From an uncultured Gemella sp. (lineage in GTDB: Bacteria > Bacillota > Bacilli > Staphylococcales > Gemellaceae), in NCBI GenBank assembly GCA_900555985.1, contig USNF01000001.1, forward strand, positions 124,001 through 188,000: 64,000 nucleotides of DNA, in the 5' to 3' direction. Positions 30,201-39,100 of this stretch are shown here, one piece after another; position 1 is the stretch's first letter, and each line of letters begins with the position of its first letter. The notes beneath the pieces are model-generated. The model saw only the letters and a program-made list of their open reading frames with translations. It had not been told where the DNA came from and did no database searches. A program made the translations under genes and the position numbers.

Positions 30201-33045
30201 CATATTTTAATAATGAATAATTAAAAACATTGGCTGCTTGTTTCCAGTCGCCATCATTAGACATTTCTAATTCATTCATATCAAAATCAGTATATTTCTT
30301 TTGCGTAGTATATTTATCTGCAATAGATAGAATACTAGCTGATTCAGTTGTTGTATCTAATACAAAATCACTAATTCGTTTATAGCTTCTATTATCTTTA
30401 TCTTGTAATTCATATTTAGCTACATAACTAACAGAAATAACGCCTGAATTAGAAGGGGTTCTTCCTGCATTATCAGCATCAGAGTCATTGGGAGTGACCG
30501 TATTTTTTACATCTTTATTTTGTAAATAATATGGATATTTATCTTTATCTAAGTGGATATCCATTGTAATGCGATATAACATAGTTTCATGAGTATGGTC
30601 TGTAAAAATTTGATTTGTTCTATATGTTATATCTTTAATATCGTCTTTGTTTTTAAATTCAAGATTCATTAATGTGTCTTTTAATTGAGGCAACAATTCT
30701 TTTGTTGGGTCATCAAAAGTTTTTAATGTTTTAGATGTCTCAAATTGTTTCGGTGTTTCATTTTTATCTACGTCTGTATTATCTTCAGCATATTTTTTTA
30801 ATGCTTTATTCCATTCACTAGAAGCTGCTGCTTTAGATATAACATCGCCCAATTCACCGATTTTAGTTAATTCGTCCCATTGGTCTTTTGTTTTTGGCTT
30901 CATGACACCGTCGGCACCAAATACATCTTCCATGCGTTGGTCCATCATCATATCGAGATAATCTTCATCTGCGATGTACATACGTAATGTAGAGTTATGG
31001 AACTTCATTGGTTGTAAGATAGTATGATTTTTTAAATGTTCTTTAATATATTGATATGAATTATAATCAAAGTTTTTAGCAGCTAATTCATTACCATTAA
31101 TTAAAGCACGTTGATAATAATATCTAAATACTTTCCAATTAATAGAAGCACTAAAATAATTTCTATCTTTTTCAGAAATACCTAATGTTGTCATTAAATC
31201 AGTTATTTCTGGCATATATGTATTATAGTCAAATTCAGTTAATGTCATTTCTACTTTAACTGCTCTTGGTATTCCATTTATGTTTTGAATATTGATATTA
31301 TTAATCATAACGGCATGAATATCAAATACATTGTTTAATAGATTGTTTTCTATTGGCAAATATGGAGTAAATTTAAATTGAGAAAGTAATGCTCGTAATC
31401 CATTCATATGATATAAGATTTTTTCACCATTAGGTAATTCATCTTCATATGGAAACCCATTAATTCCTTTATCTCCATAAAAATAGCCACTCAATGTAAT
31501 AGTACGTTTACCATCTTTGTTACTTCGTATCATACTATTTTGTGCACGAAGTAATGGCATAGATTCTCCACTTGATTCCGATTTCATCGTAATCGTTTCT
31601 GGAGGAATCATAAATAATACATCGCCTAATAATACTGTCCAGTCATTTAAAATATATTTATCTTGACCTAATAATTTTTTTTGTATTTTATATCTATCAT
31701 CTAATTCATCAAATACAGAATTAAATGCATCTACATATTTTTGGTCTTCAATATCATAGCCATTTGTAATATATGGATTTTGAGTATTTGGTTCTACAAT
31801 TTTTGCTTCTGTTTCACCAGGAGCTGTTAATAAATATTTACCAGCGTTAAACCATTTGCCATCTGTTTGAAAATAAGCTGTACCAGATAATGTGTGCATA
31901 TCTAATCCAATATTGGCTACGCCAGTTACTGGACTTTTTTCAGATTCGAAATTATTATTAACGATTTGAATTAATGCTTTAGCAGAATTATCGTCTTTAA
32001 ATTTATTTAATACTTCTCGTACTTGAGATTCTGTACCTAGATTTTGAAAATATCCAATAAATAATTTACTTGGATTAATATTAACATTTCTTGCTTTATC
32101 GTTTTTAAAATTAAAAGCAGTTTGTTCTTTAATGTATGTATCAAAATCTGCTGGGCTATAATTACAATCATTTTTTAAAGCATCTAGTAAATCTTGTGAA
32201 ATATGTAATAAAGCTTTTTTTAGTGTATCGATTTGAGAAAAATCAATAGCAGAATCTTTGTCGTTTTCATTAGAAATCTGATTAATTTTTCCTAATTGAC
32301 TTTTATCAACAAATACATAAAGTACACCATTATTTTTATTAATAAGTTCTTCTAATCGTTTTTCAGCATTAACATTTTGTTGGACATCGCCAGTTTTTAA
32401 AAGATATTTATAAGTACCGTCTTTTAGTTTTCTAGCCTCTCTATCTTCACCATTAATTTTAATAATTTGTGTATTATCATTCGCATGAATATGGTCAACT
32501 GCCCAAATAGATGTAGATGGAACAGTAAGCCCATTAATAATAAACTTAATATATTTATTTTTAATATAAGTATCAGGAGATACTTTTGTTTGATTTAATA
32601 TTTCTTCTCTGTAAGTATTAAAAGCATCTTGGTTAGCTTTGATACCAGATTTTTCTTGAATAGCATCAATAGAACAAATTAATGTTCTGCCATCTAATAC
32701 ACCAGATTCACGAATATCTTCTGTAAATTCTGGTTTGATTTCTAAAAATAATCCATGCTCTCCAGCATCAAACTTAGATTCTGCTTTTAATACTGGTGGA
32801 GTATCTGCACAAAATGCTGTTCGTCTAGCACTTGCGTCTTCATCTGTAGTTCCATTTATTTTTTTGTCTAATATTTTTAGGTATTCAGTATCAACTGCAC
32901 CTAAATAAAAATCACCCATTTCTGGCAATAAGAAGCTATCGTCATTAAGCATGTCTTTTGTTTGAGCGACACCACTTAATTCTTCTTTTTCTTTTTCTTC
33001 TTTACTAGCTTCTTTTGCATCATTAGTTATTTTTTCGAAGTCCAT
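24271..33045 (-). CDS. Giant baseplate hub / tail-tip protein (2924 residues)
   Basis: Several recognisable units are fused. About 465-625: WTVLLGDVLFMIPPETI...TITLSGYFYG...LRALLSQFKFTPYLPIE...VKVEMTLTEFDYNTY. About 1000-1095: KKYRMILPCYPLKIES...GWYEINISMISVDRTLRQREAM, which resembles the end of the first unit. About 1297-1338: the GPNG-type helical module shared with the 425-residue protein. About 1940-2330: LVPGTKLTIKLGYG...NGVIAEVSAEDKVILQCSGYG and IYVYDEVNGIRGQAIVKEVSHMIS, the pattern of gp27/gpD-like hub domains. A hydrophobic, Gly-rich stretch (about 2450-2500) and a C-terminal alpha/beta domain follow. It probably forms the central hub above the spike, with extra domains delivered or exposed on contraction. 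Its position directly upstream of the spike and lysozyme supports the hub role. Confidence 0.65.
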   Translation of the reverse strand: MDFEKITNDAKEASKEEKEKEELSGVAQTKDMLNDDSFLLPEMGDFYLGAVDTEYLKILDKKINGTTDEDASARRTAFCADTPPVLKAESKFDAGEHGLFLEIKPEFTEDIRESGVLDGRTLICSIDAIQEKSGIKANQDAFNTYREEILNQTKVSPDTYIKNKYIKFIINGLTVPSTSIWAVDHIHANDNTQIIKINGEDREARKLKDGTYKYLLKTGDVQQNVNAEKRLEELINKNNGVLYVFVDKSQLGKINQISNENDKDSAIDFSQIDTLKKALLHISQDLLDALKNDCNYSPADFDTYIKEQTAFNFKNDKARNVNINPSKLFIGYFQNLGTESQVREVLNKFKDDNSAKALIQIVNNNFESEKSPVTGVANIGLDMHTLSGTAYFQTDGKWFNAGKYLLTAPGETEAKIVEPNTQNPYITNGYDIEDQKYVDAFNSVFDELDDRYKIQKKLLGQDKYILNDWTVLLGDVLFMIPPETITMKSESSGESMPLLRAQNSMIRSNKDGKRTITLSGYFYGDKGINGFPYEDELPNGEKILYHMNGLRALLSQFKFTPYLPIENNLLNNVFDIHAVMINNINIQNINGIPRAVKVEMTLTEFDYNTYMPEITDLMTTLGISEKDRNYFSASINWKVFRYYYQRALINGNELAAKNFDYNSYQYIKEHLKNHTILQPMKFHNSTLRMYIADEDYLDMMMDQRMEDVFGADGVMKPKTKDQWDELTKIGELGDVISKAAASSEWNKALKKYAEDNTDVDKNETPKQFETSKTLKTFDDPTKELLPQLKDTLMNLEFKNKDDIKDITYRTNQIFTDHTHETMLYRITMDIHLDKDKYPYYLQNKDVKNTVTPNDSDADNAGRTPSNSGVISVSYVAKYELQDKDNRSYKRISDFVLDTTTESASILSIADKYTTQKKYTDFDMNELEMSNDGDWKQAANVFNYSLLKYVEVNLPDLIVTDYQTIFSNNFATVNTLNGSGLSSQYMGGTSTMFNVKMVTNNKETASYLSRLSRTINLYEKKYRMILPCYPLKIESEITKLIDINDVLPHSIEVDTIKGSPGWYEINISMISVDRTLRQREAMSAIEGINSGWKERSWFQDEYKDTNLANFEMLKQVIGQVEVYPDLELPKVSELEKLGFKFTRYLFQDDRIYVDPDFYFVYLAPLTSQVLRESVLKLIKPDGLLNGDQTITDESGAQFDLIAKDGLGTSIQNMNDIAKEQQSQMNDAKEASKKIALKKLNENLKQAAHQKGQETNLDAWEVCKDIKTIFLERKYDKELKSNIARKKADEALTDNGPDSKIQAPNGKFFKQNDIDFLIKNKYTEEQAIALLSATDKYKKPPEPDTNNSLEKHNTESNKLEIQKSTDIKQGKDIFGNPKNAKKESVENKDNKDATTSAHVQAEIAKEGKKITEGEWVSEQIEKSTSAANDFLYYLEQTPITLKDSDKILDITKDTVFLEKGKDFFDIARVNDKSTIYSYVKYWFEFDAVKALCNALYININDNFLSVVSDIIYAAACNATADKEYSSKQKATDWKPNSTFIAVINGLTQDASERRYAYTVGEAVEQGLEFGTFRFKMYSQDAINNITGEENNNVATDNNKEKINSAMFVLDPYYRANKNAVPDYKLNCIVNTKFATIAYLRLVFYWLARLTQEYVYPSINSDVLRKTSVTELDIQNQYKKSGVSSNVDEQLLKNIEFFKKNEYQIDSGKIFVANLLTACDGDSKLLSRIKAKEYNALSSYQKGCVIPGKTINPNETSAMVFRKTIMALAGLGRIKDINTSGVSQDKVVNKMINTIYEKKYIEAAENVTTYASHACHDMIVYDARGRMLRAFPTFYMMLIDEGRDVGKWHLHDNYYNNNALGSIAVTRSKDNPVDVAEIEMSNFYGSFLLTGDDSIYPDTSNLTLMDAFADIVTPIVIPNEQEKIEERERKIKDVKPALRLVPGTKLTIKLGYGANPNLMPTVFNGVIAEVSAEDKVILQCSGYGQELINPILEDMEAYHLPRQDDLVGAFANTDSPINIVRGLFTQRGGFLKRLGSHIPIVSDYIDRNAFGITNFGNPDFTDIFKSGEPCQNIFSVTAPNKVDDGEIVADGQQIQISFDVFGRSPWDVIHIAKSLNPDALAGIRNFGLRQTVFMGMNRYYYAYDYARDKNTNTIVEKRKPFQQFHIYNSYQDIIQNGWVTSVKDMHTVAVGLYQNSGSFNSVSQEKIGPLYADIDIYPDAQRTMTYDTGLITKGIPYLGTITNSLFNNEYVEDFLSMFDIFGAQDDKGMVNNNQNIAWKMTASGLRQAVARMYAGDMIVVGDPSVNPLDRIYVYDEVNGIRGQAIVKEVSHMISSEGFTTAISPECIVTVDDEFENATHSIFRDLSNMAVFAVAATHSVCVLKDSFKAVRTQTKEYWTSNKMQEKTFGDKLRQAKDDIVQLGKDSASAKKAKVIGKIKSVKNLNFKLKTKISKKVASSIFKTAGKGLLKVGSKLIPFAGEILMVAEFAMIRFNRFAKNLQVVKMYPLQRYGIPWTAGVNGQKGLVYGSRTANQQGLLESAINTVFGSGEVDSGFGIARGLKYFLIPEELQETADKYESNSNKDTEDAVNNANKTTDEYDKYKSGNRFANKVKSIMASNDGTNEQKTLSKTDYRQMQINQRADYDDPESIKASYDYFNMDTDQNWLASNKLKRNRLISKDVRLAPYIKEGFFKIIHETPGLNQGKNVKTSNVRFDGQDAYIKQIVETRQDGKNILDIPMLNPEALNILFELIRRAKNNMPAANASDPYENYEETKTSFIALESALRIADDKSVAGAGYTFILHGVDKAAPALAKAIKEFHEEIELDAKDNASLNPVIFDSKDLGNNKTVISCRFPLIVQPKAWDDSGDIIKTNPEAENKTNKDRIGEQTKEERPSEIKKLTFDMEDMDGTSGLGLHQDIEESLLKLLK

Positions 33046-33093
33046 GTGATTCCTTTTATATATAAAAATAATTAATTATTTGTTTTTGTTTAA

Positions 33094-33109
33094 TCATACT
33101 ATATATTAC
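33094..33109 (-). promoter_or_regulatory. Candidate phage promoter motif
   Basis: On the minus strand GTAATATATAGTATGA lies 49-64 bases upstream of the hub gene, directly downstream of a terminator. It shares the GTAATAT-N-TA...TGA layout with the sites at 3130 and 41305. Promoter function is inferred. Confidence 0.45.
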
Positions 33110-33121
33110 TACAAAATGAAG

Positions 33122-33155
33122 AAAAAGAGAAGTTCAATAAAGAACTCCTCTTTTT
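33122..33155 (-). terminator. Rho-independent terminator
   Basis: GAGGAGTTC pairs with GAACTTCTC (one G-U pair), flanked by A and U runs, giving TTTTT on the minus strand after the stem. It lies shortly after the stop of the 2699-residue gene. Confidence 0.85.
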
Positions 33156-33166
33156 TATATATTAAC

Positions 33167-36100
33167 TTAAAAAGATGATAACGCTTGGTTTACCATACTA
33201 TTTAATTGACTATTAGTCATACGATTATCATTTCTATTAAATGAAGTATTAATATTAACATTTTTTCCTCCGTCCATTGAATTTGAAATGGCTGTAGGAA
33301 TTAATTGTTGAGTAATATCCTGACCGCCAGGAGTATTAGCATTAATATTAATAATATACCCTTTTTTAGGAGCTTTTTGTAAAATAGGTAATGATGTATC
33401 AGACAACTGAGGAATTTGAGATGCAGAATATCCTTGTTCAGCTGTTTTGGCATCTTGTGCTTGGTCAGTAGCTGGTGCTGGCATTCTTTTAATAATATTG
33501 CTATTGTAGCCAGATAACATAATACCAGCTGCTGCACCTAAAGCAATTTTGCTGAATGAACCACCTGTAGGCATATTAGGTTTTTCACTCATTAATATTC
33601 TTTTAGCTTTACCAGCAATATCATCAAAAGCTTTTTGTCCAATTTCAGTAGCTTCATCTTGTTGGTCTGCGATAGCCTTACCAGCCCTATTTTCTGCACC
33701 ATCTTTTTGCATACGAGCAACAACTGCTTTGTTGTCACTAACAGCTTTGCTTTCTGCACCTAATTCTGCTTTAGCTTGCGCTTCATCTTGTATATTAGAA
33801 TTAATAACACTCATAGATTCAGTTGAGCTTAATAATCCTTTGTGTTGTTTTTCTAAATTATTGACATAAGCGTTAACTGCATTGGCATTAATACTTCTAG
33901 CTTTATACCTAGTATTAGCTTTTATATATTTTTCATCAACGCCTTCTATATCACCGAATGTAGAAGAAGCTTGTCTTATTTTGCCAGCTGGAGAATTTTC
34001 AGTATATGCTTCATCAGACATAGCTACGCCACCTTCTATTTTGTAGTTGGTACGTTGTGCTACTTCGTCTGTATTTCTGCCTACACCATAATTAATCCCA
34101 GTAGCTTGTGTTTGCATCAAGCCAGCTGTTAATACTTTAGCAATATTATGAACATGGTCTCCTTCTGCTCCGAACAATTCAGAGTTAATTAATTCTTTAG
34201 CGACTTTGCCTCGCATAGCTTCATCGCTAAAAATTTCTACAGCAGAATTATAAAAAGCTTTAGCGTGTTTTTCTACTTCTTTTTGAGTTTTAGCATTTAC
34301 TACAGCATATGCTTTTTTTGAAAAGTCATCAAAAGTCTGTTGTACAGAATAATCAAACGCTGTACCTAAACCAGATTTAGGAGTTAGTGTTGCTGTTTCT
34401 GGAATGTTACGAACAGCAGATAAAGCAACAGCAAAAGCTCTATTTTCTTGAGCAATAGCGGTATAACCTAATTGGTCAGCTAAATCACGACCAGCTCTTA
34501 CGTCAAATATACCAGCGTCTAAACCACCTACAGCGGCTGCAATACTCGCCATTCTAGTTTCTTCAGTCGCTATAAATTGTTTACCTTTACTACCATATTT
34601 AACTTCTTCTTGAATGTCTTCTAATGTTTTACCAAAGAAATGTTCTTTAGCTTTACCTTCAAGTAAAGATTCAACCTGATGTTTATTCCAAATATCTGGG
34701 TCATCCATGGTAGCAGTAATGCCATCCATTTTATTTAATTGTTCGAAAGCTGCTTGCGAAATAGCTAATCGTTTTGTTTCACCATTAATGTCAATGGTAG
34801 CCATAGATTTTTTAATGGAGTTAGCGATTTGGTCAGTATCATAGTCACCGCCCATAGCACCCATTGTTTCTTTATCTATAGAGATTTGCCCATTTTTTAA
34901 TGTATCGTCTACAAAAGTATATGTATTGGTATAGGAACCTTCACGTTGAGCTGGATAACGAATTGTATTTGTTGCTACACCATGAGTTTTCATAGATTCA
35001 ATCATTTCATTAACGGCACCTTTAGCATGTTTTTTACCTAAAATATTTTCTAATTCTGTGCCGTATAAAGTTCTTGCATCTTTTTCAGAAATACCAATAA
35101 TACCAGGTCTAACTTTTGATTCTGTTAAATCAGATACCTTTAAGTCACCGATAAAATGCTTATCGCTGTTAATGATTCTTCTTTCTTCTATAGCAGTAGA
35201 AATCATGCCATCTGTTTTACCAGATTCAAGTTGATGCATGAATCCGCCTTTTTTCTTTAATTGATTAGCAATAGCAAGGTTAGCTTCATCTAATTTAGTA
35301 GATAATGTTTCTTCTGTGACTTTCGGATTACCATTAAGATATTCACTTGCTTCTTCTAAAGCAGTTTTTGTTTTATAATCTGTATCTTCTAATAATTTAT
35401 TTCCGTATTTATCTTCTGAGCCAGGAATTCTATATCCTATGGATAAATATCTGCCACTTCCTTTGGCACCTTCAGCCCTTGATTTAAAGCTTCCGATTTC
35501 TTCACCTAAATCAATAATTTTAGGAGAACTACTAGATAAAAATTCTTTCTTTTCAGCTGCTGATAATGTATTGTAATTTTCTAACGAAGTAATTCCTATA
35601 CCTTGTATATCTGCATATTGTTTTACGGCATCATCAGTTAATTCACCAGCACTAATGGCGGCTGCAAAGTTACCTGTATTAAACTGATGACTTAATGCAA
35701 CTTTATCAGCAGTAGCGTGACTAAACCCAGCTTCTTTAAAATTATTAGTAATTTTTTCTACTTGGCCTTTAGATAAATTATATTTTTCTCTAAATTCTTT
35801 TTCGATTCGGTCATCCCAATTTAATTTTCCATTATCCATTACATGAGTTTCACCAACAGTATAAGATAATGTGTCATTAAAATGTTTTTGACGAGCATCG
35901 AAAATATCTCTTGCAGTTGTTTCTGGAAGTAAAGCTGCGTTCTTTTCACCCAATGCTTTTTTAACGGCAGAAAGGTCATCTTCTGAGAAATTCTTCATGC
36001 TTGTTTTATTAAAAATATTATGGTCAAGCATAATATCTTTTTCGATTGTTTTGTCTACACTCATACGTTCTTGATGGAGTCTTCTATATTCATGTTGAAT

Positions 36101-39100
36101 ATGATGCATTTCACCATTGATTTCTACTTTTTTAGTAGTCATTCTTTCTAAACGTAATGCGAGTTTTTGTAAATTATCTGGGTCAATTAATTTAGCATGG
36201 TCAGTTAATATTTTTTTACCATCTACAACTATGCCTTCAAAATATTTATCGAGATGTCGTTTAATATTCTCTGGAGATACGCCCATATGATATAAGTTAG
36301 AGGACATACGTTCAGCAATATTAATGCCAGCTTCCATATGTTTTGCACGACCAGCACGGCCATTAGATAATATTAAGAAGTCTTCAGATAAGCCTGCGAA
36401 GTTGAAAGCACTTCGTAGTCTTTTAGAAGCTGACATGCGTTCTTCCATAGCTGCTTCGTTTAATTCTTTTAACGAACCAAAACCAGATTGTTGTAAAGCA
36501 TTATTTATTATTTCATTATGGTCTGCATTAGGATTAGCTGTTTTAATAAGTGATTTCCATAAACCATTTTTTGTATCTCTAGCTAAGTTAAACGAAATAG
36601 ATTCACCTTTTAAATTACTTAAATTAGCGGCATCTAAAAAGGCTCCAATACGAGAATCAACTTGTCCCATACCAACTTGTAGTGCATATGATGCACCTTT
36701 TTCGCCATCACCTGTTCCGATTTTAAGCATATTTCTTGATGTAATCGGAGTTAATTCTAATCGTTCTTCGATACCATATTTTCGTAAAATATCACCAACA
36801 GATTGTTTAATAGGAGATGAGTCTGGCAATTTAAAGTTATCTGCATAATCTTGCAAGATGGCTTCTATTTTAGCACGTTTAACTTTTCGTCCATTTTGCA
36901 TATAGGAAATTGTAGCTAAATTATGTTCTGCGACTTCATGAATTGTTTCACCAGAATAACCTTTAAGAATAATGCCTTTATTCCCAGGGCCTAATAAAGT
37001 GCCTTCACCTTGTTTAAAAATAACTCTACCATTTTCAAAAGAAATTTGTGGAGCTAATCCTTGCATAGCAAATAATTTTTTTGTAGATTCAGCCGATGTA
37101 GAAAGTTTACTTGTATCAATTCTTTTAATACGACTTCCTTGGTCCATACCAGCATCTAATGCTTCTGGCATAATTACGGATTGGCCATCATAAGTAGACA
37201 AACCACTTAACTGTCGCTTAATAAAATCAGGTGTATCTGGATTAGCTTCTAAGTATTGGTTTACAATAGCATCTATCGTATCTGTAGAAATATCATAATT
37301 ATAACCACCAAGAGTATCTACTAAATCTTCACCAGTAGCTTCTTTAATATTTTTAAAAGCTCTTACTTGTGCTTCAGTTGTAATATTGTTATCTGCTTTA
37401 ATTGTAATATTAGGATTATATTTTTTAGCACGATTTACATTTGCTTTACTAAAATATAACCCTTCTTCATATTGACGTTCAATACCACGAGCACCAGTAC
37501 CAACACTACCAAATGCAGTAAATGTTGTACCCATAGTACCAAGTAAACCATGTTTAACAGATTTACCGTGAAATTCTGCACTATTATATACATCAACTAG
37601 ATTTTGATTTGCATCAGGTACATGTTTAGCAAAATCTTTTTTCCATAATTCTTCTGTTTCAGCGATTACTTTTGCATCATTACTACTAACAGATTGACCT
37701 TTTTCATGAGCTTCTTTCATAGTCGCAATTAAATGACTATATTTTTTTTCTAATGAAGTATTTGGGTCATTTAATTCTTCGATAGATAATTTTTTATGCG
37801 TATCATCATTTTTATATATGAAAGCTAAATTCTCTGGCATTGTTTTAAATACACTAACAGATAAACTATCTGTTGCTTCACGAGCTGTACCTAATGTAGC
37901 AATAGAATCTGTTTCCATATTTTTTTTAGAATATGATAAGGCAGAACTAATTGGATTATCATTAGTAGGGTCATAAATTTTATCAGTTAATTTATCCCCA
38001 ACAGATTCAATACCTTGGATATAATCATTAACTAAATCTAATTTATACGGAACCATTTTTCTTTCGTCTGGGCTCCATTTTTCAATGACCGCATATTTTA
38101 ATGGAGTAGAATATCTAGTACCATTAATACTTGTATAAAGACCGCCATGTAAATCATTAGTTAATGTGCCTAATGGTAATTTTTGTCCATCGATTAAAAT
38201 AGCATCTTCGCCAATCATAACTTCTCTGCCATTTTTAATAGCAGATTTAATATTATTTAATGCAAAGTTTTTAACAGCTGCTTTATGTCTGTCTTTAAGG
38301 CCATTAAATATTTTTTTGCCAGAATCTTGTAATTGTTCTTCATTAACATTAACAGATTGGTCAACAATTCTATCCAAAGCGTTAGTAAATTTTGTATTAT
38401 TTTTTTTAATATCATCCATAGTAAATGGTGTTTGAGAACCAACTACGCTAATGACATTTTTTACATCATCAAGAGAGTCGTATCCATAAAAAGGATTAAT
38501 TTCATGGACGTTCATATCAGTAGATGTAGTTTTCATCCAAGATGGATTATCTTGAATATTATCTTTTACATATTGTGTGAAACCTTCATTTAGTTTTTCA
38601 ATAGATGTAACGCCATCCATCCAGCTAATATCAGAAATTTGTCCAGTTTTATGTAAATGTTGAATTGCTTTTTTACTGTAATGCAATGCTTGTCTTGGGT
38701 CATCTAATGATTTTAATGTAGGGTCAATAGAAGATATTTTAGAAGTTAAATTAACACCATTCGTGCCAACAACTAATTCTGCATCATCTGCTGCATTACC
38801 CCATCCAGCCATAGAAAAATAAGCACGAGATTGAGCTTCTCTATTTCGTAGTCCTATGCCAGAAACACCTACACCGCTTTTATCTGGTGTACCATTAACA
38901 ACAGCTTCCATCCAAGTTTTATATTGTCTAGCTGCTTTTTGATATCCTTCGCCAGATAAATCAGTTTTAGGATTAAAATTAGAAATCGTTGATTCTAATT
39001 TATCAATCATATAGTTTTGAGCGTCACTTGTTTTCCATGCTTGTTCTACTAAATGATGAAATGAATCTACGGTAGTTGAATATGCATCTATGTCGCCATT